Assembly: GCA_028817895.1 (NCBI GenBank) | Contig: JAPPOQ010000020.1 | Location: forward strand, 1 to 64,000 | Length of the DNA stretch: 64,000 bases | Reading direction: 5' to 3' | Origin: Ahrensia sp. | GTDB taxonomy: Bacteria; Pseudomonadota; Alphaproteobacteria; Rhizobiales; Rhizobiaceae | Shown here: positions 8,400 through 16,140 of the stretch, piece after piece | How positions within the stretch are numbered: position 1 is the stretch's first letter | How the letters are laid out: each line of letters starts with the position of its first letter | Program-made: the position numbers and the translations under genes | The notes under the pieces: model-generated | Database searches by the model: none | The model's input: the letters and a program-made list of their open reading frames with translations, nothing else | Told to the model about the DNA's origin: nothing

Positions 8400-9902
8400 C
8401 TACAGGCCAGTGAACTGGCGGATCGCCGAAAGCGGTTTGCGAAACAGGTAGAGGTAAAGCGGAACCTCGTCGCCCATGAGAAGGGCGGTTCCGTGACCGC
8501 CAAGTCGAGGCGCTGCATGGGGCGAAGCTGGGTCAAGGTCGGCGACGACCTCATAAGCAAGAACACCGTCGCTCAATTCGGTCGCCTCGAAAGAGGAATA
8601 GCGAATGGTCCCGTTGAGAGGACGCAGCGGAGACTCGTCCATGAAGAAACGGACCTTACGCTCTTGTGACAAGATGATTGCATCGCCGACCGGAACTTCG
8701 ATCTTGAACTCGATTTTGCCGGGATCAGCCAATTGCATGATCTGCTCGCCGATCTGCACCGGCCTGCCTGACCAGCGGCTGCGTTCATTTACGATCGCGA
8801 TGCCATCACGCTGCGCGCGAATATTGGTGCGCTCCAGATTGGCTTCGGCGTGCATGAGTTCGGCGCGTCTTGTGTTGACGCGCGCAACCGCAGTTCGCAA
8901 CTCGCGTTTGGAATCGGAGCTTGAAAAGGCGGACTTTGTCAGACTGGCCAGATTGGCTTCCGCCTCCGCGAGTTTTTGTTGTGCGGTCTCGACCGCGTTG
9001 CGCAACGCCTCATCGTCAAGCTTCACAATGATGTCGCCCTTGCGTACAGGCGCGTTCGGCCGGGCGCTGATCTGTTGCACCACGCCATCAAGCGTTGCGT
9101 TTACTGACACACCGTCGCGTGGCACTACGGAGACTGGCGCCATGGTGGACATCGTGACCGGCATGAACATCGCAGCGCCGATCAGCGTTCCAAGCGTCAT
9201 GGCGCACATTTTTGCGATTCCGAGCCGCTTTGCGCGGTTCAGTTTGGTCTCAAAACGCGAAATGCCGAATGCGTAGACCCGCGCTAGATGTTCGAAGCGG
9301 GAACTGTCGGTTTCTTCCCATGCTGTCTCGCGTGCCATGAGAAGCCCGCCGATCAGCGCGCCGTCGGCGGCCTTTAGCGGAGCCCATGCCATGAACGGAA
9401 ATGGGTATGTTTTTTGATCTTCGGATCCGGAAATCGAATATTCACTCGTTGAGAAACGGCGAATTTCATCTCTGTTGGATTGCGGCAGCGCCTTGTTGGC
9501 CACTGATGTCAGCCATTGAACAAAAAGGCTCGTCGGATCAACACGTTCCATCGAACTGATGGCATTGATCATCAATCGCTTGCGATTGTCGAGCAGGCAA
9601 ACAAACACCTGTCTTGCACCGACTAGCTTGCGGCTCTCATTGGCCGCCAGCATGTAAATGTCGTCAACGCTTTCGCATTGTCGAATGCTTTCTTCCAGCT
9701 TCAGGAGCGCGCTCAGCAAGCTGATTTCGCGCTGCTGGTCCTTGTCGACAACGGACAGATGCTCGTTGGGCTTCTTCCTGGGTGGTTTGACAGTCGCACT
9801 GGTGTCGATCTTGTCGAAAACCGTACCGCTGAATGTCGGCCTCAGTTTTTTTGGGGTTGGGGAAGACACCATACTCGATACAAGTCCATACGCAGTACTC
9901 AC
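8400..9902 (-). CDS. GAF-like domain / HlyD-family adaptor fusion
   Basis: A 500-aa protein with three parts: an N-terminal cytoplasmic GAF-like domain (about residues 60-215, including EESIRQCESVDDIYMLAANE and GALIGGLLMARE), one membrane segment near 230-255 (MCAMTLGTLIGAAMFMP), and a periplasmic HlyD-type adaptor (about 260-495) with split lipoyl motifs around a coiled-coil hairpin. GTG 9902 is the likely start, with AGGCGG upstream. It lies 25 bp before the M50/HlyD gene. The GAF part could let the adaptor sense a cytosolic ligand, an unusual idea for membrane fusion proteins; this is inference from domain order. Confidence 0.75.
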   Translation of the reverse strand: MSTAYGLVSSMVSSPTPKKLRPTFSGTVFDKIDTSATVKPPRKKPNEHLSVVDKDQQREISLLSALLKLEESIRQCESVDDIYMLAANESRKLVGARQVFVCLLDNRKRLMINAISSMERVDPTSLFVQWLTSVANKALPQSNRDEIRRFSTSEYSISGSEDQKTYPFPFMAWAPLKAADGALIGGLLMARETAWEETDSSRFEHLARVYAFGISRFETKLNRAKRLGIAKMCAMTLGTLIGAAMFMPVTMSTMAPVSVVPRDGVSVNATLDGVVQQISARPNAPVRKGDIIVKLDDEALRNAVETAQQKLAEAEANLASLTKSAFSSSDSKRELRTAVARVNTRRAELMHAEANLERTNIRAQRDGIAIVNERSRWSGRPVQIGEQIMQLADPGKIEFKIEVPVGDAIILSQERKVRFFMDESPLRPLNGTIRYSSFEATELSDGVLAYEVVADLDPASPHAAPRLGGHGTALLMGDEVPLYLYLFRKPLSAIRQFTGL

Positions 9903-10091
9903 TTACCGCCTTCGCAGACGGTGCGCGTCTGAACAATCAAGCCGCTAACTCAACTCATCTGCCGCCAAGCCCCATACATGGGTTGACAAACGCGCCATGT
10001 CAGTGTGCTGGCAAAAACTCAAAAAGGTCTTAACCATGCCCGGTTGCGCAGTTCGCGTTGGCCGGACGCGAGAACTCGGGGTTTCCGAGTG

Positions 10092-10880
10092 CTATCGCGT
10101 TCCGCGGGTCACTTCGACCAGGCCACTCATTCCCGGCAAGATCTTGCCGTTGGAGACATCGATACGTCCGTAGACCGTCAACGTTTGACTCACCGCATCG
10201 ATATTTGCACCCAGCCGATCGACCGTTCCGCCGAAACTTCGGTCCAGTTCGTCAACATGCATATTAAAGCTGCTGCCGACGTCCAGCCAGATCAGCCAAG
10301 ATGACGGCACGATCATTTCCACTTCCAGCGTCTCATTGGAAACGAGACGCAGAATTGAAGTGCCCTGGGTGGGTGTTTGAAGCCGCTTGACATTGATTTC
10401 CGCAAAACTGCCGGAAAAGGGGGCTTCAATGACGCATTGCTTCAATTGCTCGGCAGAGCTTTGCAGATCAGCGGTTGCCTTACCCACGGCGAGTTGTGAC
10501 ATCGCAACATCATGGCGGGCAATCGCCCCACGCTTTTGCAAGAGCTGGTTGTTCTTGTGCTGAGCAATGGCGATGTCGCGTTCGATCCTGGTGCTTTGAT
10601 GGGCCGCTTCCAACTGTCCACAATCAAATATTACGAGCGGATCACCGATCTGGAAGCTGTCGCCAGGCCTACCGCGAATCTCTTTGACCGGCACCGCGAT
10701 GTTGGTCGACACAATCGCTTCATCGATGGCGCGAATGACGCCACGCACGGGTATTTCGGAACTGGCCAGACTGCCAGTTCTGACAGCTTCGTCCGAAGCA
10801 TTCGCCGGGATCGAAACAGACGCAAGGGCAATCGTCGCCAGCGTTGCCACGATCCCGTTCTTCATAATTTCGGGTTTCAT
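10092..10880 (-). CDS. Periplasmic HlyD/RND-type adaptor subunit
   Basis: A 262-aa membrane-fusion protein: a Sec signal peptide (MKNGIVATLATIALASVSIPANA), then lipoyl half-motifs (VPVKEIRGRPGDSFQIGDPL; IEAPFSGSFAEINVKR) flanking a short alpha-hairpin and a beta-barrel end. It would link an inner-membrane component to the TolC-like protein coded upstream. ATG 10880 is chosen because GGAG lies 8 bp ahead; ATG 10865 is an alternative. It is shorter than typical RND adaptors and lacks the membrane-proximal domain. The gene is 80 bp downstream of the TolC gene and 189 bp before the GAF-HlyD gene. Confidence 0.8.
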   Translation of the reverse strand: MKPEIMKNGIVATLATIALASVSIPANASDEAVRTGSLASSEIPVRGVIRAIDEAIVSTNIAVPVKEIRGRPGDSFQIGDPLVIFDCGQLEAAHQSTRIERDIAIAQHKNNQLLQKRGAIARHDVAMSQLAVGKATADLQSSAEQLKQCVIEAPFSGSFAEINVKRLQTPTQGTSILRLVSNETLEVEMIVPSSWLIWLDVGSSFNMHVDELDRSFGGTVDRLGANIDAVSQTLTVYGRIDVSNGKILPGMSGLVEVTRGTR

Positions 10881-10960
10881 ATCGACGGCTCCCAGCACAA
10901 GGCTTTTCGAATCAGCGTGATAGCTGGCTGGCAGCATGCGTCGAAAGGCTTGCGGCAGCC

Positions 10961-12634
10961 TTAACGCGAGTGGTTCGCGGTTCTGTCCTGGTTGGCCGTG
11001 GCGGTAACAGGCGTGCGAACTGCCAGCGATAATGCGCGTCGATCAGCGTTTGCGCGATCAGGGCGTCGGGTTGGCGCGGTCACAAACGCGTGCTTTGCCA
11101 CCGATCCCGTTACGATGTCATGACTTTCGGAGGGTGCGGACTGCAATTGGCCTGCTTCGCGCTCCTTCCAAGCCCGCGAAATGTGCGCTGACAGCTCACT
11201 CAGGCTCAGTTCGTCGTGCTCACGGGTTGTCAGCAGGTCAACGCCAATCGAAGCATAGATGTTAGCATAGGCGTTTTGCATCTCTGCATAGGCAATGTCG
11301 TAGCGAACCTCGGCGGCGAGAGTGTTCATTTCTTCTCGCGTGATTTCCTGTTCGGTTGTGCGGTCAACTTCATAGGCGGCCTTCAGCTTTTTCAGCAAAC
11401 GGCGCTGCACATCAAGATATTGCCTCGCTGTCTGCAACTCCCGTCTCGAATGGATGAATTTGGCGCGGGCAACCTGAACTTGCGTCATGATTGCCAGCAC
11501 CAGCGCCTGAGCTCGAACTTTTATCAGTTCTTCCTGCCTGTTGATGAGGCCGCGTCTTGTGGGCAGCTGCAAAACGCGGATCAGGTTCCAACTCACATTG
11601 GCGGCAATCGAGACCCAATCATTGTTGAAAAGCAAACTGTTACTGCTCGCATCCGAGGCGCCGGTAATGCGAATGCCGGGCAGAGCTTCCAGCATCGCTG
11701 CGGTAAACTCTTTCTCGTTGATGCGGTGCTCATATGCGATCTGTCTGATCTCGGGGCGATTGGCTAAGGCAACCTGAACAAGCTCGTCATAATCGTTGAC
11801 CAGTTTGGGCACATGGTGACGCTGATGCGAGAGCGTGAACTTTGTTCCCGGCTCCAGGTTCATAAGGGTTCCAAGCTGCGTTTTGGCCAAACGAAGCGAC
11901 CCTTCCAGGCCTTGAATGTCGCGCCTGATCGACAACAATTCGCGCTCGTATCGAAGAGCAATCACCGGATCGACTTCAAACTGGGAAGATTGCAGGCGCG
12001 AGTTGCTCAAAGCGCTTTCGACCCGGCGCTCCAAGCGCTTCAACCGACCCAACAAACGCTGACCGGACAGGGCCCGCCAAAAGGAAGTGCGAACGTCCTC
12101 GACAATCCGGTTGACGATACGGCGTTTCGCTTCTTCGGCGATCAGGACGCGATCGGCGTTCTGGAGTGCGCGCACTCGCGATAGACCGAAATCAAGGATG
12201 TTCCAGCTCAGTTTGACATTGCGGGTGATGATTTCGCGGTCCTGAGATGACGAGGACGTCAGACTTTCACCGCCAAGCGTGTCCGAATCGAGAATCTGTC
12301 GACTCTGACCGCCCGAAAAATTGTCGCGATTGTAATAGTCGGCGCCGGCAACAAGCGAGGGCAACTGGTTCAGTTCAGAAACGCGTAGCTTCGCGAACTC
12401 GGCCAGTTTGCCGTTCAACTCGACGCGATAATCGAGATTGTATTTGAGTGCACGTGCAAGCGCGTCGTACAGCGTGATCGGCGCGCCAACTTCAACGTGG
12501 CTGTCGCGAAGCTCATCGACGCGGTCGGCGGTGTAAAGCTCAAGATCGACAGGCGTAATCGACTGCGGCGTAATCGTGCACGCAGACAGCGCGACCGAAA
12601 CGGTCATGGCCATACATATTCTGCGCCAGCTCAT
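10961..12634 (-). CDS. TolC-family outer membrane efflux lipoprotein
   Basis: A 557-aa outer-membrane factor. The N-terminus is a lipoprotein signal ending LSAC, with Cys19 as lipidation site. Two tandem helical repeats with long coiled coils are visible (for example LKYNLDYRVELNGKLAEFAK and VARAKFIHSRRELQTARQYL), as in TolC/OprM. The C-terminal 80 residues are a basic, low-complexity tail beyond the usual TolC end. It is the first gene of the minus-strand exporter cassette, so its upstream region should carry the operon promoter. No ABC ATPase or RND pump lies in the cassette. Confidence 0.85.
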   Translation of the reverse strand: MSWRRICMAMTVSVALSACTITPQSITPVDLELYTADRVDELRDSHVEVGAPITLYDALARALKYNLDYRVELNGKLAEFAKLRVSELNQLPSLVAGADYYNRDNFSGGQSRQILDSDTLGGESLTSSSSQDREIITRNVKLSWNILDFGLSRVRALQNADRVLIAEEAKRRIVNRIVEDVRTSFWRALSGQRLLGRLKRLERRVESALSNSRLQSSQFEVDPVIALRYERELLSIRRDIQGLEGSLRLAKTQLGTLMNLEPGTKFTLSHQRHHVPKLVNDYDELVQVALANRPEIRQIAYEHRINEKEFTAAMLEALPGIRITGASDASSNSLLFNNDWVSIAANVSWNLIRVLQLPTRRGLINRQEELIKVRAQALVLAIMTQVQVARAKFIHSRRELQTARQYLDVQRRLLKKLKAAYEVDRTTEQEITREEMNTLAAEVRYDIAYAEMQNAYANIYASIGVDLLTTREHDELSLSELSAHISRAWKEREAGQLQSAPSESHDIVTGSVAKHAFVTAPTRRPDRANADRRALSLAVRTPVTATANQDRTANHSR

Positions 12635-13007
12635 AACACCAGATCCCAGGCACCACGCCTTACCTTTGCCGCCGACCTTCCGGGATTCAAGTTAACGAAG
12701 GATTAGGCCGGGGCGGCTCGGCCGCACGCTATTCGTCGATTTTTGACACAAAAGTCAAATTTTTCGGCACATGAATTAAATTGTGAGACGATTTTCGTTC
12801 AGATTGTGGACAATTTGTTTGAGAATGGCACTTGTGGCGCGTTTTTTGATCGCTGGGAGCCGGAAACGAAACAGGTGCTGCGACGTCTTGCCCGTTGGAA
12901 ATGAGCTGATGGCCAAAGCAGTGGCTTTGGACTGGAAAACAATGCCTTCGGCTTCATGAGGCAGCTGGAGCGGTGGTCTCGTATTTTTTGAAGCAGGGAG
13001 TTGTGTG
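12635..13007. promoter_or_regulatory. Divergent intergenic region between TolC cassette and GST gene
   Basis: No gene is supported in these 373 bp. The AT-rich core (12736-12800) contains an inverted repeat TTTGAC (12742-12747) / GTCAAA (12754-12759) with a 6-bp spacer, a possible operator or overlapping -35 elements serving both directions. The part nearest the GST gene has a GGGAG ribosome-binding site at 12996-13000. Confidence 0.4.
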
Positions 13008-13619
13008 ATGAAGCTTTATGATGGTGGGAAGGCGCCCAATCCGCGCCGTGTACGTATTTTTCTGGCTGAGAAGGGACTATCGGTGCCGCTCGTCCCGATT
13101 GATATGAGCGCGTTGGAGCACCGAGACACACAGATTGCCGGTCTCAACCCGCTGCGTCGTCTGCCGGTGCTGGAACTGGATAATGGCACGGCAATTTCAG
13201 AAAGCGTTGCCATATGCCGCTATTTTGAAGAACTGCATCCAGATCCGCCGCTTATGGGGGAAGGGCCCGTCGGCAAGGCGCAGGTTGAAATGTGGCAGCG
13301 ACGTATGGAGATGCACTTGCTTTTGTTTGTCGCCAACGTGTTTCGTCATGCCCATCCGGCCATGAAAGACTGGGAGGTGCCTCAGATTACCCAATTCAGT
13401 GAAGCCAACCGACCAAAAGTAATGGAAAGCCTGGTGTGGCTCGATTCCGAGTTGCAGGAGCGGGACTTCATTGCAGGTGACGTTTTCACCATCGCCGATA
13501 TAACCGCGATGATCGCCATCGATTTCATGAAACCGGCCCGGCTGGCCGTTCCGGATGAGTGCTCTGCGGTGCTCGAATGGTATGCACGCGTCAAAGCGCG
13601 TCCATCCGCCGATGCCTGA
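13008..13619 (+). CDS. Glutathione S-transferase family protein
   Basis: A 203-aa cytosolic GST. The N-terminal thioredoxin-like domain has MKLYDGGKAPNPRRVRIFLAEKG, the cis-Pro segment RRLPVLELDNG and the Glu-Ser glutathione-binding pair ISESVAICRYFEE (about residues 64-76). The C-terminal all-helical domain includes FTIADITAMIAIDF, the usual Asp-containing helix N-cap motif. ATG 13008 is preferred over GTG 13005 because GGGAG is 7 bp ahead. The substrate is not predictable. It overlaps the following glycosylase gene by 8 bp, so the two are probably co-transcribed. Confidence 0.9.
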   Translation: MKLYDGGKAPNPRRVRIFLAEKGLSVPLVPIDMSALEHRDTQIAGLNPLRRLPVLELDNGTAISESVAICRYFEELHPDPPLMGEGPVGKAQVEMWQRRMEMHLLLFVANVFRHAHPAMKDWEVPQITQFSEANRPKVMESLVWLDSELQERDFIAGDVFTIADITAMIAIDFMKPARLAVPDECSAVLEWYARVKARPSADA

Positions 13620-14250
13620 CGTGGAAGAAGCGATCAAACAGCTTCAACGCAACATTGAAGCCTGCCATCTCTGTATCACGAACCCGATCAAAGGCCCGCT
13701 GCCGCATGAGCCTCGCCCGGTTGTGAGGCTTTCAAGCACGGCACGCCTCTGCATTGCCGGGCAGGCGCCGGGGCTGCGAGTGCATGAATCGGGAATACCT
13801 TTTGATGATCGATCCGGTGACAGGCTGCGCCAGTGGATGGGGTTGGATCGAGATCAGTTTTACGATCGGTCGAAGCTTGCCATCGTGCCGATGGGTTTCT
13901 GTTTCCCCGGTTATAATGCGTCCGGATCGGACCTTCCTCCGCGCAAGGAATGTCAGGCGGCGTGGCATGATCTTATCTTCATTGCCATGCCACAGATCGA
14001 ACTGGTCCTGACGATAGGCCAATATGCGCAGGCCTATCATCTGGGCTCCAACAAGGCTGCGACCGTTACGGATACGGTGCGCAGTTGGCGCAAGGTAATG
14101 GATCGAGCGTCCGTGCCACGTTTTCTGCCATTGCCGCACCCGTCATGGCGCAACACGGGCTGGCTGAAGAAGAATCCGTGGTTTGAGACGGACTTGCTGC
14201 CCGTCCTTCGTAGCGAAGTGCGGCGCCTGATGAAATCGAGTTCCCTATAA
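13612..14250 (+). CDS. Uracil-DNA glycosylase superfamily protein
   Basis: A 212-aa protein of the uracil-DNA glycosylase superfamily, predicted to excise damaged bases. Motifs seen are CIAGQAPGLRVHESGIPFDD (motif 1 / catalytic loop) near residue 47-66 and PLPHPSWRN (motif 2-type loop) near 175, with an intervening core strand LVLTIGQYAQAYHL. It has only one CxxC near the N-terminus (EACHLC), so an Fe-S cluster as in family 4 is not certain. ATG 13612 overlaps the GST stop region by 8 bp; an upstream in-frame ATG would lie deep inside the GST gene. Confidence 0.85.
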   Translation: MPDVEEAIKQLQRNIEACHLCITNPIKGPLPHEPRPVVRLSSTARLCIAGQAPGLRVHESGIPFDDRSGDRLRQWMGLDRDQFYDRSKLAIVPMGFCFPGYNASGSDLPPRKECQAAWHDLIFIAMPQIELVLTIGQYAQAYHLGSNKAATVTDTVRSWRKVMDRASVPRFLPLPHPSWRNTGWLKKNPWFETDLLPVLRSEVRRLMKSSSL

Positions 14251-14366
14251 CGACAGAACCGAGACAAGTTATTGTCGTTCTTTGCATGCTATTTGCATAA
14301 TCTGGCAAAACTGTTCTATTGAGCGGCGTCACCGGGCTGTTCCAAACATTCGCCAAGGGGGAAGCC

Positions 14367-14840
14367 ATGGATCAAATCGACAAACGCCTGCTCACTCTAT
14401 TGCAGCAGGATTCAACCACACCCGTTGCGGAACTTGGGCGGCGCGTCGGTCTGTCGACCACGCCGTGCTGGCGCAGAATTCAGAAACTGGAAGAAGATGG
14501 TGTGATCAAGAAACGCGTGGCCGTTCTTGATCCTGAAGCGGTCAATGCGCGCGTCACTGTTTTCGTGTCGATCAGAACGGCTTCACACAGCACAGAGTGG
14601 CTCAAACGATTTTCTGAAGTCGTTCAGAAGTTTCCGGAAGTCGTCGAACTGTACCGTATGAGCGGTGATGTCGATTATCTGATGCGGATCGTTGTGCCTG
14701 ATATCGCGGCTTATGATGACTTTTATCAGCGCCTGATCGCGCAGGTCGACATTCGCGACGTCAGTTCATCTTTCGCTATGGAGCAAATGAAGTACACAAC
14801 GCAACTGCCGCTGGATTACCTGCTGGCGGAGAAGTCCTGA
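14367..14840 (+). CDS. Lrp/AsnC-family transcriptional regulator
   Basis: A 157-aa regulator with the standard layout: an N-terminal winged helix-turn-helix (MDQIDKRLLTLLQQDST, VAELGRRVGLSTTPCWRRIQ) and a C-terminal RAM/ACT-like ligand domain (VVELYRMSGDVDYLMRIVV). AAGGGGGAAG is a strong ribosome-binding site before ATG 14367. Such proteins sense amino acids and often control a neighbouring transport or catabolic gene, but here the downstream DNA is transposase debris, so its original partner may be lost. Confidence 0.93.
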   Translation: MDQIDKRLLTLLQQDSTTPVAELGRRVGLSTTPCWRRIQKLEEDGVIKKRVAVLDPEAVNARVTVFVSIRTASHSTEWLKRFSEVVQKFPEVVELYRMSGDVDYLMRIVVPDIAAYDDFYQRLIAQVDIRDVSSSFAMEQMKYTTQLPLDYLLAEKS

Positions 14841-14895
14841 CCCTGGGAGAACGGATATATAGAACGCTTCAACGAGACGCTGCGCGAGCCGAGAA
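14841..14895 (+). pseudogene. IS3-family transposase (OrfB) C-terminal scrap
   Basis: Read in the frame starting at 14841, the DNA codes for PWENGYIERFNETLRE, the classic IS3-family OrfB segment around the last catalytic Glu. Similarity stops within about 20 residues and no upstream transposase exists: the fragment begins immediately after the Lrp stop codon. It is a small remnant of an old insertion. Confidence 0.75.
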
Positions 14896-15200
14896 TGTCA
14901 ACTCGCCTTATCTTCGGTCTCGCTTCAGATGGCTTCCTATGCAAACCGCACAACACGCAAACTCATCATATGTGAGATCATTCTTGCGCGCTCGAATGGC
15001 CAAAGCGGACAGGCCGCGCCGTCCGGTGTAGGCCAAGGGCACGACGACATTGAAGTTGTCGCTCGACCGATCGAGGCTGGGACTGTTTGTTGACACGAAA
15101 AGTACCCGCAACTGGTTTGCACACCGGTTCAGACCCAAGTGTCATTCGCGAAAATTTTCAGAGGGTTGCTTGGATACCTCCAATATCGGGCGGCGGTCTA
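14896..15200. other. Non-coding debris after IS remnant
   Basis: About 300 bp with no supported gene. A 76-codon open frame on the minus strand (14908-15138) has no recognisable domain and no good ribosome-binding site. The stretch is probably what remains of the insertion and deletion that left the IS3 fragment. Confidence 0.4.
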
Positions 15201-16088
15201 CTAACCTTTTCCCTTCCCGCTGGCCTCCAACCTTGCCAACAGGCTGGACGTATCCCAGCGATTGCCGCCCATGCGCTGCACTTCCGCGTAGAATTGATCC
15301 ACAAGAGCAGCGACCGGGAGGCTGACGCCGCGCGCTTCCGCTTCTTCCAGACAAATCTTCAGATCCTTGCGCATCCAATCGACCGCAAAACCATGCTCAT
15401 ACTCACCGCTGTCCATGGTCGCGTGTCGATTGACCATCTGCCACGAGCCGGCCGCGCCTTGCGAGATCACGTCAACAACCTTGGCGATATCGAGACCCGC
15501 TGCTTTTCCCAGATGCAGCGCTTCGGCAAGCCCCTGGACGAGACCGGCGATGCAAATCTGGTTCATCATCTTGGTGAGTTGGCCAGCGCCTGTGCCGCCC
15601 ATCAAGCCAATGGTCTTGGCGTAGCATTCGATTACCGATTTTGCCTTTTCGAAGGTTGCTTCATCGCCACCGATCATCACGGAAAGTACGCCGTTTTCAG
15701 CGCCCGCCTGACCGCCTGAGACCGGTGCATCCAGAAAGCCGAATCCTTTTTGACTGGCGATCGCCGCCAACTCTTGCGCCACATTGGCGGAGGCTGTGGT
15801 GTTGTCGATGAAGATCGCACCGGATTTGATGGTTTCAAATGCGCCATCGGCGCCGATTGTTACCGAACGCAGATCATCGTCATTGCCGACACAGCAGAAA
15901 ACATAGTCTGCGCCATCCGCAGCCTCCGCTGGCGTGTTGGCTGCCGTGCCACCAAACTCCTCGGCCCATTTTTGAGCTTTTGCGGCGGTGCGATTGTAGA
16001 CCGTGACGTCATGGCCGCCTCGGTTCTTCAAATGCCCGGCCATCGGATAGCCCATAACACCAAGACCGATAAACGCCACGCTTGCCAT
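15201..16088 (-). CDS. 3-hydroxyisobutyrate dehydrogenase-family oxidoreductase
   Basis: A 295-aa beta-hydroxyacid dehydrogenase. The N-terminal Rossmann fold has GLGVMGYPMAGHL (residues 8-20); the substrate motif DAPVSGGQAGAENG follows near 120, and the catalytic Lys lies in GAGQLTKMMNQ. It would oxidise a 3-hydroxy acid such as 3-hydroxyisobutyrate (valine breakdown) or reduce tartronate semialdehyde; the exact substrate is not fixed by motif alone. ATG 16088 has AGAGGA upstream. The gene is divergent from the penicillin acylase gene across only 52 bp. Confidence 0.88.
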   Translation of the reverse strand: MASVAFIGLGVMGYPMAGHLKNRGGHDVTVYNRTAAKAQKWAEEFGGTAANTPAEAADGADYVFCCVGNDDDLRSVTIGADGAFETIKSGAIFIDNTTASANVAQELAAIASQKGFGFLDAPVSGGQAGAENGVLSVMIGGDEATFEKAKSVIECYAKTIGLMGGTGAGQLTKMMNQICIAGLVQGLAEALHLGKAAGLDIAKVVDVISQGAAGSWQMVNRHATMDSGEYEHGFAVDWMRKDLKICLEEAEARGVSLPVAALVDQFYAEVQRMGGNRWDTSSLLARLEASGKGKG

Positions 16089-16140
16089 TGCTGATTGTCC
16101 TCTGTCACAAAGCCGCCAACTGGCAACGGGTCTTATCGCA

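Noticed and set aside
14908-15138. 76-codon minus-strand frame in the gap after the IS3 scrap
   Set aside because: No family similarity recognised, no convincing ribosome-binding site, and located in insertion debris.
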